From assembly GCA_963969285.1 (NCBI GenBank), contig OZ017738.1, positions 244,511,272-244,575,271 on the forward strand: a stretch of DNA of 64,000 bases, written 5' to 3'. The notes beneath the pieces are model-generated. The model was not told the origin of the DNA. It worked only from the letters and a program-made list of their open reading frames with translations, and did not search any database. The DNA is from Odontomyia ornata (taxonomy: Eukaryota > Arthropoda > Insecta > Diptera > Stratiomyidae). The stretch's first letter is position 1. Each line of letters opens with the position of its first letter. Made by a program: the position numbers and the translations under genes. This document shows, piece by piece, positions 11,336 through 22,356 of this stretch.

Positions 11336-13235
11336 TCAAAACTTGAATGAATTCAACAAACCATTAACGTTTGATGAAGTGTTTTCTAGTGTGATCCCAT
11401 AAAAATATTCTTGGATAAAGTACCAAACATTAATGCTTTGTTGAGGATATTCGATGTTTAGCACATAAAATAATTTGAACAAATTATCCAAGGATGATAA
11501 AAATGACTCTATTTTATGGATCATATTGTCAACCACAATATAAAATTGTGATTCACAAGCAACTATTAGTGGTTGCAGCCACACACCTAAAGTGTGATAC
11601 TTATCACCTAACTTCCTATAAGCCACTAAAATATCAGCTTGATTGTTGACATTGACAATACATTTATCAATCGAATCTTTCACTGAAGTGTGCCAATACC
11701 TATCCTTTGCCTCATTGGTGTCCTTCAGCTTGATTTTTTTAGCTGATGGTAGTAAGCAATCGTTTGGATCTGAACATAACCACGTCAGTTTTTTTCAACG
11801 CACATGAAACTATTTACCTTTATTAATGTCATCGGTTTTAACTTTTTCTAAGATTTCTCTGACTCTTGAATGCTGCTCGTTTGCAGCAATACTATATATT
11901 TTAGTACAGAACGCTATCCATTTTGTCCGGAGTGATAGTGAGCAAATCTCTCCAAACAAGCTTACAAAATCTAATTCGATCTTAAAACGAAACAATGAGA
12001 ATTTAAATGAAGAAGAAATATTAACATAAGCAAAAGTATATACTCTTCAAAGCATACGCATATACTATTTAATTTTTAAATAAAATATATAAAAAAAAGG
12101 ATTTTTTATTTATATTCATACCAAACGCAAGGCTCTAGATTGTGTCAAGAGGGGCCATTCTTTGAATATGTCTATCATTGGTTTTAATAGAATATCTGAT
12201 CGCCTTCCTGCATAAAAATCAATCCACTTTATCTCAACTACCTCCCATGGTTCTATGTTAAACCGTAGCCAGTTTTTTTCAGGCTTTTTGAATACTCCCT
12301 TCAGAATTCCTTGCTTTCGGAGATATTTCATTCTGTTGTTGTAACTACTGTATAAAGGTCCTCGAGCTCTTTCCGCCGATCCAGCTTTTATAAAATAACT
12401 TTCCTGTTGAGTTTTGAAAATAATATAAATTTGCAACGTGGGCAGCTTTATTTGACAGACCTTTGATTCCAGTGGGAAAAGTTGTTGAATTTTGGCAGTT
12501 AAAACTTCACATAGCTCAGTCCCTAAAGAAATATTTTGATCTATGCAGAAGTCAACTAATATAGATATTAGGGGTTTCCTCTGCGAAGCAGAAAATGGCT
12601 TGTTTTCATTAGCTTCTAAAAGCAGCAGTTTTCCTTTACTATTCGTAAACAATACTTGCTGAACATCCTAATGCAACAAAATTAAATCAAAAACTAACTT
12701 GCTATTAACATTTAACTTACCAAATTGTCGATTTTTCGAAAGTTTGGACAGGAGCTACTTGGAGATCTAGGAGAGGATGATGAAAATGATTCATTTTCAA
12801 CCCATTTGGAAACTGTACTTTGAAAACTTGAGTTCAAGCTCAGAATATCCGCAATAGAAGCCGAACAATATCCCTATATTTCAGGCTAAGTTTAGTAACA
12901 GTTTGAAAGAAGAAAAATCTCACCTCTGATATCCTCCACTGTTGTAATTTTGCTTTAAATTTTATTGGTAAATGAAGTAGATCCTTTGGAATCAACACAC
13001 CAATATCAGAATTTGTTATGTCTATCAATTTTTTATTCTACAGTTAAAAAATTGGAACACAACTTGAAAAATTGCTAAGGTATGAATGACAACCTTGGAA
13101 TATACTTTGCAGTTCAAATAAGCCCCATTCACCAAGCAACTTATCTGTATCCAAAAGATCACTTTCCGATTGTAGAACATAAATTACACTTGACACTGTC
13201 TCAGGACTAACCAAAGATTCTTGCACTTGCTCCAT
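11336..13235 (-). CDS. Accessory gene of the CACTA-like element, SAM-like domain, about 6 exons
   Basis: The start ATG is at 13235. Exon 1 and exon 2 together read as a SAM-like helical domain (motifs LLGEWGLFELQSIF and LIPKDLLHLPIKFKAKL). Splice signals are visible: a GTGAGA donor after exon 2 near 12930, GTAAGT near 12720, an acceptor before GATGTTCAGCAAG near 12668, and GTAAAT near 11815. Exon 4 (12668-12120) has a motif FSASQRKPLISILVDF and YNNRMKYLRKQG, seen by me in companion proteins of similar insect elements. The last exon runs 11790-11336 and ends TAA, about 10 bp before the transposase start. Exon edges are estimates. Function is unknown; assisting transposition is a guess. Confidence 0.62.
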
Positions 13236-13795
13236 TTCTTGGGCCTTGACTTATTATCAAATGCGTGTAAAAGGGCTAAATATACACCCATACTTACATT
13301 TCAATGGGTCCTTGCAAGACAATTAGGTAACGCGTTCTATTGTTTATCAACACCAGTGTCACTATCAACTCCTAATGCACGAACTACGAACTACACAGCA
13401 TAAACCGATCCGTTCAAGAAAGAAGCGTCACTGCGTAGGAACATTTTACAGCATATGAAACGAATTTCATTACTGCATAGGAACATTTGACTACATATGA
13501 AATGAATTTCACCATTGCTTAGAAACATTTGACTACACACGAAATGAATTTCACAACCGTCAAGTGAATTTTTTGTTTTCATTGGATTGAGTTGTAAGAA
13601 TTACTACAAATATTAGATTTTAAAAGAAATTGCGTGCAATGATTTCAATCACTACAGAAAAATGAATTAAGGATTTTACAATTGCAAATATAATGATTAC
13701 ATCTCTGATAAGTTTTATTACGAAATTTCATTGAAATGTAGGAAATATAACGTGTAATGAATATTATTGCTTCATTTTGTAAAAATCATTACACA

Positions 13796-13811
13796 TTTTT
13801 CTCTCCGTGTA
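13796..13811 (-). repeat. CACTA-like element: right 14-bp TIR and TA duplication
   Basis: TTTTTCTCTCCGTG at 13796-13809 followed by TA at 13810-13811. The interrupted repeat then resumes as TTAATGGCAATGC. Confidence 0.9.
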
Positions 13812-13943
13812 TTAATGGCAATGCAAGTGCTGATTAAACTTTTATCGAAATCTCTTGAAATTAAATATTTGAGCTATTTAAGCCGAAAAGTTATCACCTT
13901 TGTTTGATAACAACTGTCAAATGTATAAACAGCAAATGTGAGA
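13812..13943. other. Locus repeat backbone to the right of the CACTA-like element
   Basis: It matches 37270-37395 and 46293-46423 in the other super-repeat copies. No gene. Confidence 0.7.
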
Positions 13944-14226
13944 AAGGCGAAACGAGTATAAATATGTTTATAACAATTTATTACCCGCCGATTTTCAATA
14001 TATGATCGATACGTGTGCAACTCAATTTGATTAGCAAAATATTTGCGCCTCTATGAAGGGTCCGCAAATACGAACGGCGGCAGATCCTTTCTGTTAATAA
14101 ATACCCATGTAGTGGTACAAAAATTGCAATAAGAAGTCCAGTAGTAGATAAGCCAATTTCTTTTTCGAAACCTTACGCTACATACGAGAAATTTACCTTT
14201 CCGGCTGGTGCTGCCAACGGGGATTT
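13944..14226 (+). repeat. R310 unit, copy 2
   Basis: Starts GAGAAAGGCGAAACGAG and ends in the loop sequence GCTGCCAACGGGGATT, where satellite begins. The closing hairpin arm is therefore absent here. Confidence 0.85.
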
Positions 14227-17200
14227 TTTTATGTTTGTGAGTATAATAACAGCGCGATTTTGATATTCAGGCAATTCCGACTCCCGTTTCCGATGATTTT
14301 ACAGCTGTATAGTTTCGGAATCAAAAGTATCCCAACCACGCAAAAAACTGCAAGTGCAGGTATCGCGAAGCTGCCTGCATGCACTTTTATTAAATTCTAC
14401 TCATCACTAGCTTTCGTTTGACTCCCCATATATTGAAATTGGAGAAAGTATGAAAAACGGCCGTTTTTGCAGCAACGCACTCCTTTGAATCCGATCGTTT
14501 TCCCAGGAGCTCCAGAATATCGTTGTAGTGAAGATCTTTAATTGTTTTATGTTCCTAAGCACAATAACAGCGCGATTTTGATATTCAGGCACTTTCGACT
14601 CCCGTTTCCGATGATTTTACAGCTGTATGGTTTCGGAATCAAAAGTATCCCAACCACGCAAAAAACTGCAATTGCAGGTATCGCGAAGCTGCCTGAATCC
14701 ACTTTTATTGAATTCTACTCATCAGTAGCTTTCGTTTGACTCCCCATATATTGAAATTGGAGAAAGTATGAACAACGGCCGTTTTTCCAGCAACGCACTC
14801 CTTGCAATCCGATCGTTTTCCAAGGAACTCCAGAATATCGTTGTAGTGAAGATCTTTAATTTTTTGATGTTCCTGAGTACAATAACAGCGCAATTTTGAT
14901 ATTCAGGCACTTCCGACTCCCGTTTCCGATGATTTTACAGCTGTATGGTTTCGGAATCAAAAGTATCCCAACCGCGCATAAAACTGCAATTGCAGGTATC
15001 GCGAGCTGCCTGAATGCACTTTTATTGAATTCTACTCATCACTAGCTTTCGTTTGACACCCCATATATTGAAATTGGAGAAAGTATGAAAAACGGCCGTT
15101 TTTCCAGCAACGCACTCCTTGCAATCCGATCGTTTTCCGAGGAACTCCAGAATATCGTTGTAGTGAAGATCTTAGATTCTATTATGTTCCTGAGTACAAT
15201 AACAGCGCAATTTTGATATTTGGGCACTTCCGACTCCCGTTCCCGATGATTTTACAGCTGTATGGTTTCGGGATCAAAAGTATCCCAACCACGCAAAAAA
15301 CTGCAATTGCAGGTATCGCGAAGCTGCCTGAGTGCATTTATATTGAATTCAACTCATCACTAGTTTTCGTTTGACACCCCATATATTGAAATTGGAGAAA
15401 GTATGAACAACGGCCGTTTTTCCAGCAACGCACTCCTTTCAATCCGATCGTTTTCCGAGGAACTCCAGAATTCGTTGTAGTGAAGATCTTTAATTTTTTT
15501 ATGTTCCTGAGTACAACAACAGCACGATTTTGATATTCAGGCACTTCCGACTCCCGTTTCCGATGATTTCACAGCTGTATGGTTTCGGAATCCAAAGTAT
15601 CCCAACCACGCAAAAAACTGCAATTGCAGGTATTGCGAAGCTGCCTGAATGCACTTTTATTGAATTCTACTCATCACTAGCTTTCGTTTGACACCCCATA
15701 TATTGAAATTGAAGAAAGTATGAAAAACGGCCATTTTTCCAGCAGCGCACTCCTTGCAATCCGATCGTTTTCCGAGGAACTCCAGAATATCGTTGTAGTA
15801 AAGATCTTCAATTGTTTTATGTTCATGAGTAGAAAAACAGCGCGATTACGATATTCAGGCACTTCACTATCGTTGTAGTGAAGCTCTTTATATTCTCGAA
15901 GGTATCTCAAAGCTGCCTGAATACAATTTTATTGAATTCTTTTCATCACTAGCTTTCGTTTGACACCCCATATATTCAAATTGGAGAAAGTATGCAAAAC
16001 GGCCGTTTCCCAGCAACGCAATCCTTGCAATCCGATCGTTTTCCCGAAGAACACCAGAATATCGTTTTAATGAAGATCTTAAAGTTTTTGATGTGCCTGA
16101 GTACAATAACAGCGCGATTTTGATATTCAGGCACTTCTGACTCCCGTTTCCGATGATTTTACAGCTGTTTGGTTTCGGAATCAAAAGTAGGCAAACCATG
16201 CAACAAACTGCAATTGCAGCTATCGCGAAGCTGCCTGAATGCAATTTTATTGAGTTCCATTCATCACTAGCTTTCGTTTGACACCACATATATTGAGATT
16301 GGAGAAAGTATGAAAAACGGCCGTTTTTCCAGCAACGCACTCCTTTTAATCCGATCGTTTTCCGAGGAACTCCAGAATATCGTTGTAGTGAAGATCTTTA
16401 AAATGTTGATGTTCCTGAGTACAATAACAGCGTGATTTTGATATTCAGGCACTTCCGACTCCCGCTTTTGATGACTTTGCAGCTGTATCGTTTCGGAATC
16501 AAAAGTATCCCAACGACCCAAAAACCTGCAAGTGCAGGTTCCGCGAAGCTGCCTGAATGCAATTTTATTGAATTCTACTCATCACTAGCTTTCGTTTGAC
16601 ACCCCATAAATGGGAATTGGAGAAAGTATGAAGAACGGCCGTTTTTTCAGCAACGCACTCATGGCAAGCCGATCGTTTTCCGAGGAACTCCAGAATATCG
16701 TTGTAGTGAAAACCTGTAATTTTTTATGTTTCTGAGTACAATAACAGCGCGATTTTGATAATCAGGCACTTCCGACATCCGTTTCCGATGATTTAATAGC
16801 TGTATGGTTTCGGAATCAAAAGTATTCAAACCACGCAAAAAACAGCAATGCAGGAATCGCGAAGCTGCCTAAATGCAATTTTATTGAATTCTACTCATCA
16901 CTAGCTTTCGTTTGACACGCCATATATTGAATTTGGAGAAAGAGTGAAAAGCGACCATTTTTCCAGCCACGCACTCCTTGCAATCCGATCGTTTTCCGAG
17001 GAACTCCAGAATATCGTTGTAGTGAAGATCTTTAATTTTTTTATGTTCCTGAGTACAATAACAGCGCGGTTTTGATATTCAGGCACTTTCGACTCCCGTT
17101 CCCGATGATGTTACAGCTGTATGGTTTCGGAATTAAAAGTCTCCCAACCACGCAAAAAACTGCAATTGCAGCTATCGCGAAGCTGCCTGTGTGCAATTTT

Positions 17201-17968
17201 GTTGAATTCTACACATCGCTGGCATTCGTTTCACAGCCCATGTATTGAAATTGGAGAAAGTATGAAAAACTGCTATTTTTCCAGCAACGCACTCCTTGGA
17301 TCCCGATCGTTTTCCGAGGAATTCCAGAATATCGTTGCTGTGAAGATCTTCAATTTTTTTATGTTCCTGAGTACAATAACAGCGCGATTTTGATATTCAG
17401 GCACTTCCGACTCCCGTTTCCGATGATTTTACAGCTGTATGGTTTCGGAATCAAAAGTATCCCTAACGCGCAAAAAACTGCAATGCAGGTATCGCGAAGC
17501 TGCCTTATTGCAATTTTATTAAATTCTACTCATCACTAGGTTTCGTTTGACATCCCATATATTGAAGTTGGAGAAAAAATGAAAAACGACCATTTTTCCA
17601 GCAACGCACTCCTTGCAATCCGATCGTTTTCCGAGGAACTCAAGATTATCGGGTTAGTGATGATCTTTAATTTGTTAATGTTCCTGAGTACAACAACAGC
17701 GCGATTTTGATATTCAGGCACTTCCGACTCCCCTTTCCGATGATTTTACAGCTGTATGGTTTCGGAATCAAAAGTATCCGAACCACGCAAAAACTGCAAT
17801 TGCGGGTATCGCGAAGCTGTCTGAATGCAATTATATTGAATGCTACTCATCACTAGTTTTCGTTTGACACCCCATATATTGAAACTGGAGAAAGTATGAA
17901 AAAGGGCCGTTTTTCCAGCAACGCACTCCTCACAATCCGATCGCATTCCGAAGAACTCCAGAATATCG
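14227..17968. repeat. ~317-bp satellite, block 3 (about 12 monomers)
   Basis: The longest satellite block. One monomer near 15860-15910 is internally deleted. It starts TATGTTTGTGAGTATAATAAC, identical to the start of block 5 at 46707, showing that the two super-units are copies. Confidence 0.93.
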
Positions 17969-18302
17969 TTGAGAAGCGCGAAACGAGTATAAATATGTTT
18001 ATAATAATTTATTACCCGCCGGTTTCAATATGTGATCCATACGTGTGCAACTCAATTTAATTAGCAAAATATTTGCGCCTTTATGAAGGATCTCCAAATA
18101 CGAACGGCGGCAGATCCTTTCTGTTAATAAATACCCATGTAATGCTACAAAAATTGCAAGAAGAAGTCCAGTAGTAGATAAGCCAATTTCTTTCTTGGAA
18201 CCTTACCCTACATTCGGGAAATTTACCTTTTCGGCTGGTGCTGCCAACGGGGAGTTTTTAGGTAAATTTCGCGAGAGAAATATACCTTTTGCGGAGAGCC
18301 AT
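17969..18302 (+). repeat. R310 unit, copy 3
   Basis: Joined to satellite at CCAGAATATCGTT|GAGAAG, exactly as at 3722/3723. The hairpin end near 18205-18290 is mutated. (TA)n follows. Confidence 0.85.
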
Positions 18303-18336
18303 ATATATATATATATACATATACGCGTATATAGAT
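18303..18336. repeat. (TA)n tract and left AGAT target duplication
   Basis: TA repeats end with AGAT at 18333-18336, immediately before the TGTAATGA end of gypsy A. AGAT recurs at 35573-35576 on the far side. Confidence 0.85.
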
Positions 18337-20466
18337 TGTAATGAGTTTATGTCTACGTGCGAACGCGGAACCGACCTCTCATCGGTTCTAGACGTTAAGT
18401 CTGAGTAGTGCCAACGGATGGTACCAACCGGTCAACCAATCCGTGCACCGTAACCCGTTCACGCGGTGGCTGCTTGTCGGCCAGCTAGATCGGAGAGGAT
18501 TTTGGCCGCGGGTCTCCGAATGGGTTATGCTCATTTACAATATTCAGCCACCAATACATGCCCGTTTTCAAACGCGTCACAAAACAAAACCATACGGAGA
18601 GGAAACCTACTTTACGTTACTCCGTATTTCTTCATTTACTCAGTCAAGGACAAAAATCTAATTTTTACTTCGCGTTCCCGAATTTCCGACGCGGTACCAA
18701 AAAATATGCTACGCTAACTCAACTCGACTAACGCTACGCTAATAAAAAGGCATAACAACAAAGGTACCGCGTACGCGACGCGAAACCGACCTCAGCGGAT
18801 TTTCTCAAACCCTACCCTCGCGACGGCATACCTATCCTGCACCTCATTTCTCGCTGAAAAGAAGAACCACTGGAAAGGAAAGTCGTTGTTAAGGTAAGCA
18901 ATACATAGTTTTATTCATTTCACCGATTAAGAGGCATAAAAATATATATAATAATTGCGTGTTTTTCGTTTTTCTCTTTTTTTTTCAAAAAAAATAAGAT
19001 TAAAAGCAATTCGTTATGTATTTTCATTTGCTTTCCGCTTCAGAAGCCAAATTAACTTTAGATCAAAAAAAATTTTTAAGATTTGTTTGTTTGCGGTTTT
19101 TTTTTTGTAATTTTAAATACTGAAAAAACTATCAATTCTATCAAACCATGGTTCTGTTGGAAGAGTTCATATCCAAATCAGGATTATAAAATGATGAGGA
19201 AGGAAAATATTAAATGTAAATTATTGTTTTTCCTTTTACAGATGAGAGCTTAAATGACTGGTTTTCTAGTATTTTAGACGTCTTCAAATAGTGACTTACG
19301 TTTTTAAGTTATTTAAAAAAACATTAAAATATCTAAACACGATTACAAAAATTTTGTGCGTTCGATTGTTTTCTTACGTATCGTTTGGTTGTTTTGATGT
19401 TCTCAAGTTTTTCTATTTTTTTGACTTTCATTAAGAAATAGTGACTGCGCCGTTCCTACCGACTGACTTCTCGCCAAAAACATTATAACAGAGCATGACA
19501 ATTTCTGAATATAGTAAATTTTTCTTACTAACCGTGCATTAAAATATTTTAAGCCTCGAATTTCAGTTGAAACTTAACCTAAACAAATAAAATTATCGAA
19601 TTCAATAATATATCCATCGAGTACTTGACCGTACATTAAAATGCTTTAAGCTTTTCATTCAAAAATTTTAGCTAAAATATGGGTTGTTATCAAAGGTCTA
19701 CCCACGAAAACTTGTTTAAAAAATTACAAAATAAGACATAAATCTCTTTCGAAACTTAAATATTTGCTATTTTACACCACAAATATGCTATTAAGCTTTA
19801 TATTTTGTCCTATATAAATACTGATTGGAAAACACTATTATTATTTTGAAGCTTTATAAAAACGATCAACGACACCTTGAGAAATTTATCGCGTTCAAAT
19901 AAAAATATAAATAACAACGTGCCCGCACATTATGAAAATTCGTTAATATTGATCTCGCACTTGTTAGCTGATCGCGGATTTGCATAAAAAAACAAAAGAA
20001 CGCTTATAATTATTTACTGAAAATCATAATCTTTTGTCGAATGCCAGATGAACAAGATTTCCTAATAATCAACGCGGGGATACTTTCATATAATAAAAAC
20101 GTTGGGATCATCTGATATAATTCTGTATCCTTTCCTTTCAGTTCATCATTTGGTTTTTTCTTTCATAGCTATGACTATACGAACACTATCATTAAATATA
20201 ATAAATCTGAATTTTTTGTTCACAATATTGTGTGATTTGAATTCAATCCTTCCACAATTTCCAATTGTGATAAGAGATATTTTAAAAGTCTTGGTACAAG
20301 GATATTATCGTCTTCTTATTTGCTATTTTAAAAGATTTATCATTTCTATGATGTTTTCCCGATTGGCACGCATGTATGCTTTCGCTTGCCACATCATATT
20401 GATTAATTTCTGATCATTCTTCTTGTCCATAGCAATATCTTCCGGTAGTTGTGGTTTGAATCGGAT

Positions 20467-20712
20467 TCAACTTAATGCAACATACTCACTGTAATATGTC
20501 TTTGCAGATGCGGGGCTCACAAGCAAGCACTTTAATCTAGGCAAACACGGACATTCATCACGTTTGCTTAGATCATAGTCAGAGAAGTCTATGGTATCGA
20601 ATTGGTCCAGCGCAGCTCCCAAACTCTCCACTTGCGGCGTTTTGCATCCTCGTAGATCTGGCTCCGCTCTCTGCATGGATTGATTGATGATATCCGCGGC
20701 CAGTCTAAACAT
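20467..20712 (-). pseudogene. SNRPA1: Captured start of U2 snRNP A' gene in LTR
   Basis: From the ATG at 20712 the frame reads MFRLAADII, then DLRGCKTPQVESLGAALDQF, DTIDFSDYD and LPRLKCLLV. This aligns over about 65 residues with the N-terminal leucine-rich-repeat part of U2A' (U2 small nuclear ribonucleoprotein A'), which binds U2B'' and U2 snRNA in the spliceosome. The human protein is about 255 residues; only the first quarter is here. Similarity stops after LLV, near a GTGAGT that could be a donor site, and the frame meets TGA about 18 codons on. It lies 371 bp inside the LTR 5' end, same strand as the element. It is a fragment and cannot make a working protein. Confidence 0.86.
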
Positions 20713-20721
20713 TACAAAACG

Positions 20722-21006
20722 TTATTTCAACTCGAAGCGGAAAAACAACATTGCATTCGCCGACTTACCAATTCCAATTTCTGATACATTTACTACTACT
20801 TTTGAATAGTCGATGGATATCTGTGATGACCAATCTGTAGGAAAGTTCTTTTTCTTGTTAACCTTAAGCCTTTTTGATGCTTGTTGGCACCCTCCGGGAC
20901 TTTTTCCTGGGTGACGGCCACTACGTCCACACTTTCCTACCATGTGGCTGTCAAATCTTCTTGACATCCCACGACAAAATTGACGTGGGATGTGCGCCCG
21001 CCGCAA
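20722..21006 (-). other. Gene-like open frame with a candidate donor, unrecognised
   Basis: A minus-strand frame rich in Arg, Lys and Gly near its start lies between the LTR 5' end and the U2A' fragment. A consensus GTAAGT sits near 20765. It is present in both complete LTRs. It may be another captured exon. I do not recognise the protein and the frame may be chance. Confidence 0.25.
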
Positions 21007-21163
21007 CCAACTTGAAATGACAAGCCACCTAGCAGCAAAGTGTGTTAGTAGTGGTCGCCAGCGGCGTCACATGATTCATTACAGGGCAGTGTCCACGATG
21101 CCTACCAGGCATGGGGAGACTGAAGGAAACGTTGCTTGGCCCTATGATGTTTTCCTTTTTCTG

Positions 21164-22356
21164 TCAGCGTCGTAGGTCTTTGGCATGGAAGACTCCCAGC
21201 TCCTTTCCGGACATGTCCACAATGAGGTACCGCGTGGGACTTAAAACTTGTAAGACTCGACACTTCACGAACTTCTTATCTAGCTTGGCAGTGTAATGCC
21301 GACCTGCTTCACTTTGTCTAAAATTCCGTCGGTAGATTTCGTCGCCTGCCTTGAAGCCAGAAGGATGGGATCGCAGATTGTACCGCTCCTCCCCCACCCG
21401 TCTACTGTCTTCAATCCTCTCCCGGATTTGTTCTCGTAGAATTTGGAGTTTCTCATGCGGCTCCAGCACCACTATTGGGTCTTCCAAACCTTTCAACTGC
21501 CGCAATAGCCGGTACGAGTTTCCGTGGCAAATCATATGCTGGCCGAACACGGCAAAGTATGGGGAGATGCCTGTGGTGGAGTGATAGGACGAACGCAGGG
21601 TACAGGTGATGGCGGAAATCCTACGGTCCCAATCCTTCTGATCCGGTTGGACGTAGGCCCGAATGGCGGCTATGAGGGTGCGGTTCAACCGCTCGGACGT
21701 ATTGGCTTGCGGGGAATAAACGGCAGTCCACTGATGCGTAATGCCATTCTTTCCATTAATTCCCGAAATCTAGACGAGGTGAACTGAACTCCGTTGTTGG
21801 AGACCAGCTTCTCCGGTACTCCAAATATATGGAAAACGCGATTTTCCAGAAAACTGACTATGGGGCCGGTGTGCAGGTTTCGAAGGGGTTCCACAATCGG
21901 AAATTTGGACAAGTGGTCCAGGACCACGACAGCTCCCGTATATCTCGAAGTCGCGCCAGGGTACGGACCGATGAGATCTATATACAGGCGCTGGAACACC
22001 CGCTCCAGTAGTTCGAATTTTCCCATAGTGCATTTGCACAGCTCACAAGTGGCTTTGTACTTTTTCACTTGCCACGCCATCTTAGGCCAAAAGAAGTAAA
22101 TCTTCAGTTGCCGAAGCGTACGACCATAACCGCCGTGTGCACTCAATGGGTGGTCATGAGTCCACTTAATCAATTCGCATGTCAGTTCTTCGGGCACCCA
22201 TAACTTCCACTGTTCCTCTTCTTGAATGGGGTCCGCTTGTTTATAAATTCCTCCGTCACCCGTAGTTCTGGCAGCTGTGGCAACTGGTCCTGAATCGTAT
22301 TCATCAGCTGAATATAACATGCTGACTTGAAAGCGGGATGGTCCAAGTCGATCCAT
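21164..22356 (-). pseudogene. pol (IN): Element A integrase, frameshifted and active-site altered
   Basis: The upstream piece (22356-21685) has the HHCC zinc-binding region (HDHPLSAHGGYGRTL ... CELC) and the first catalytic Asp in YIDLIGPYPG. The expected SDNG motif reads SNNG, so the second catalytic Asp is Asn. A frameshift near 21690 separates the downstream piece (21688-21164), which starts NRTLIAAI and ends FHAKDLRR, the C-terminal domain. Family B has the same end. With the D-to-N change and shift this integrase cannot be active. Confidence 0.88.

Larger units (their letters stand above)
7020..13809 (-). mobile_element. CACTA/EnSpm-like DNA transposon, 6790 bp
   Basis: Both ends read CACGGAGAGAAAAA as perfect 14-bp inverted repeats. 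The flanks carry a 2-bp TA duplication. Two uninterrupted copies of the same locus, around 37268 and 46291, read GTATATATTAATGG or similar without the element, which fixes the boundaries. Sub-terminal regions on both sides are rich in short repeats such as TTTCATTG. It encodes two genes on the minus strand, an accessory gene and a zinc-finger transposase gene. CAC ends and a 2-bp duplication fit CACTA. The exact superfamily is inferred, not proven. Confidence 0.85.
18337..21083 (-). repeat. LTR of element A (3' LTR), 2747 bp
   Basis: On the minus strand it begins TGTAATGA and ends TCATTACA, a perfect 8-bp inverted pair. It matches 32872-35572 apart from small changes and a ~46-bp stretch near 18487-18540 absent from the other LTR. 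The U3 side carries a U2 A' gene start. At 2.7 kb it is very long for a gypsy LTR. Confidence 0.88.

Noticed and set aside
618..17946. A ~61-residue minus-strand frame (motifs like PEYQNRAVIVLRNI and FILSPISIYGVSN) repeated in nearly every satellite monomer
   Set aside because: It repeats because the monomer repeats. The period is not a multiple of three, starts and ends vary with single changes, and no domain is seen. It also has a plus-strand mirror frame.
20102..20413. Hydrophobic plus-strand frame in LTR A that looks membrane-like
   Set aside because: AT-rich sequence easily gives Ile/Leu/Phe-rich frames; a better reading is on the other strand.
20270..20470. Second U2A' exon downstream of the U2A' fragment (minus strand, ending LLK stop)
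   Set aside because: An open stretch with a good amino-acid mix follows in the same frame after a TGA, but it does not resemble U2A' and I cannot name it.
20722..21006. Ribosomal protein L27a-like N-terminus in LTR A
   Set aside because: Only a loose Gly/His/Arg pattern; alignment is not convincing enough to name a gene.
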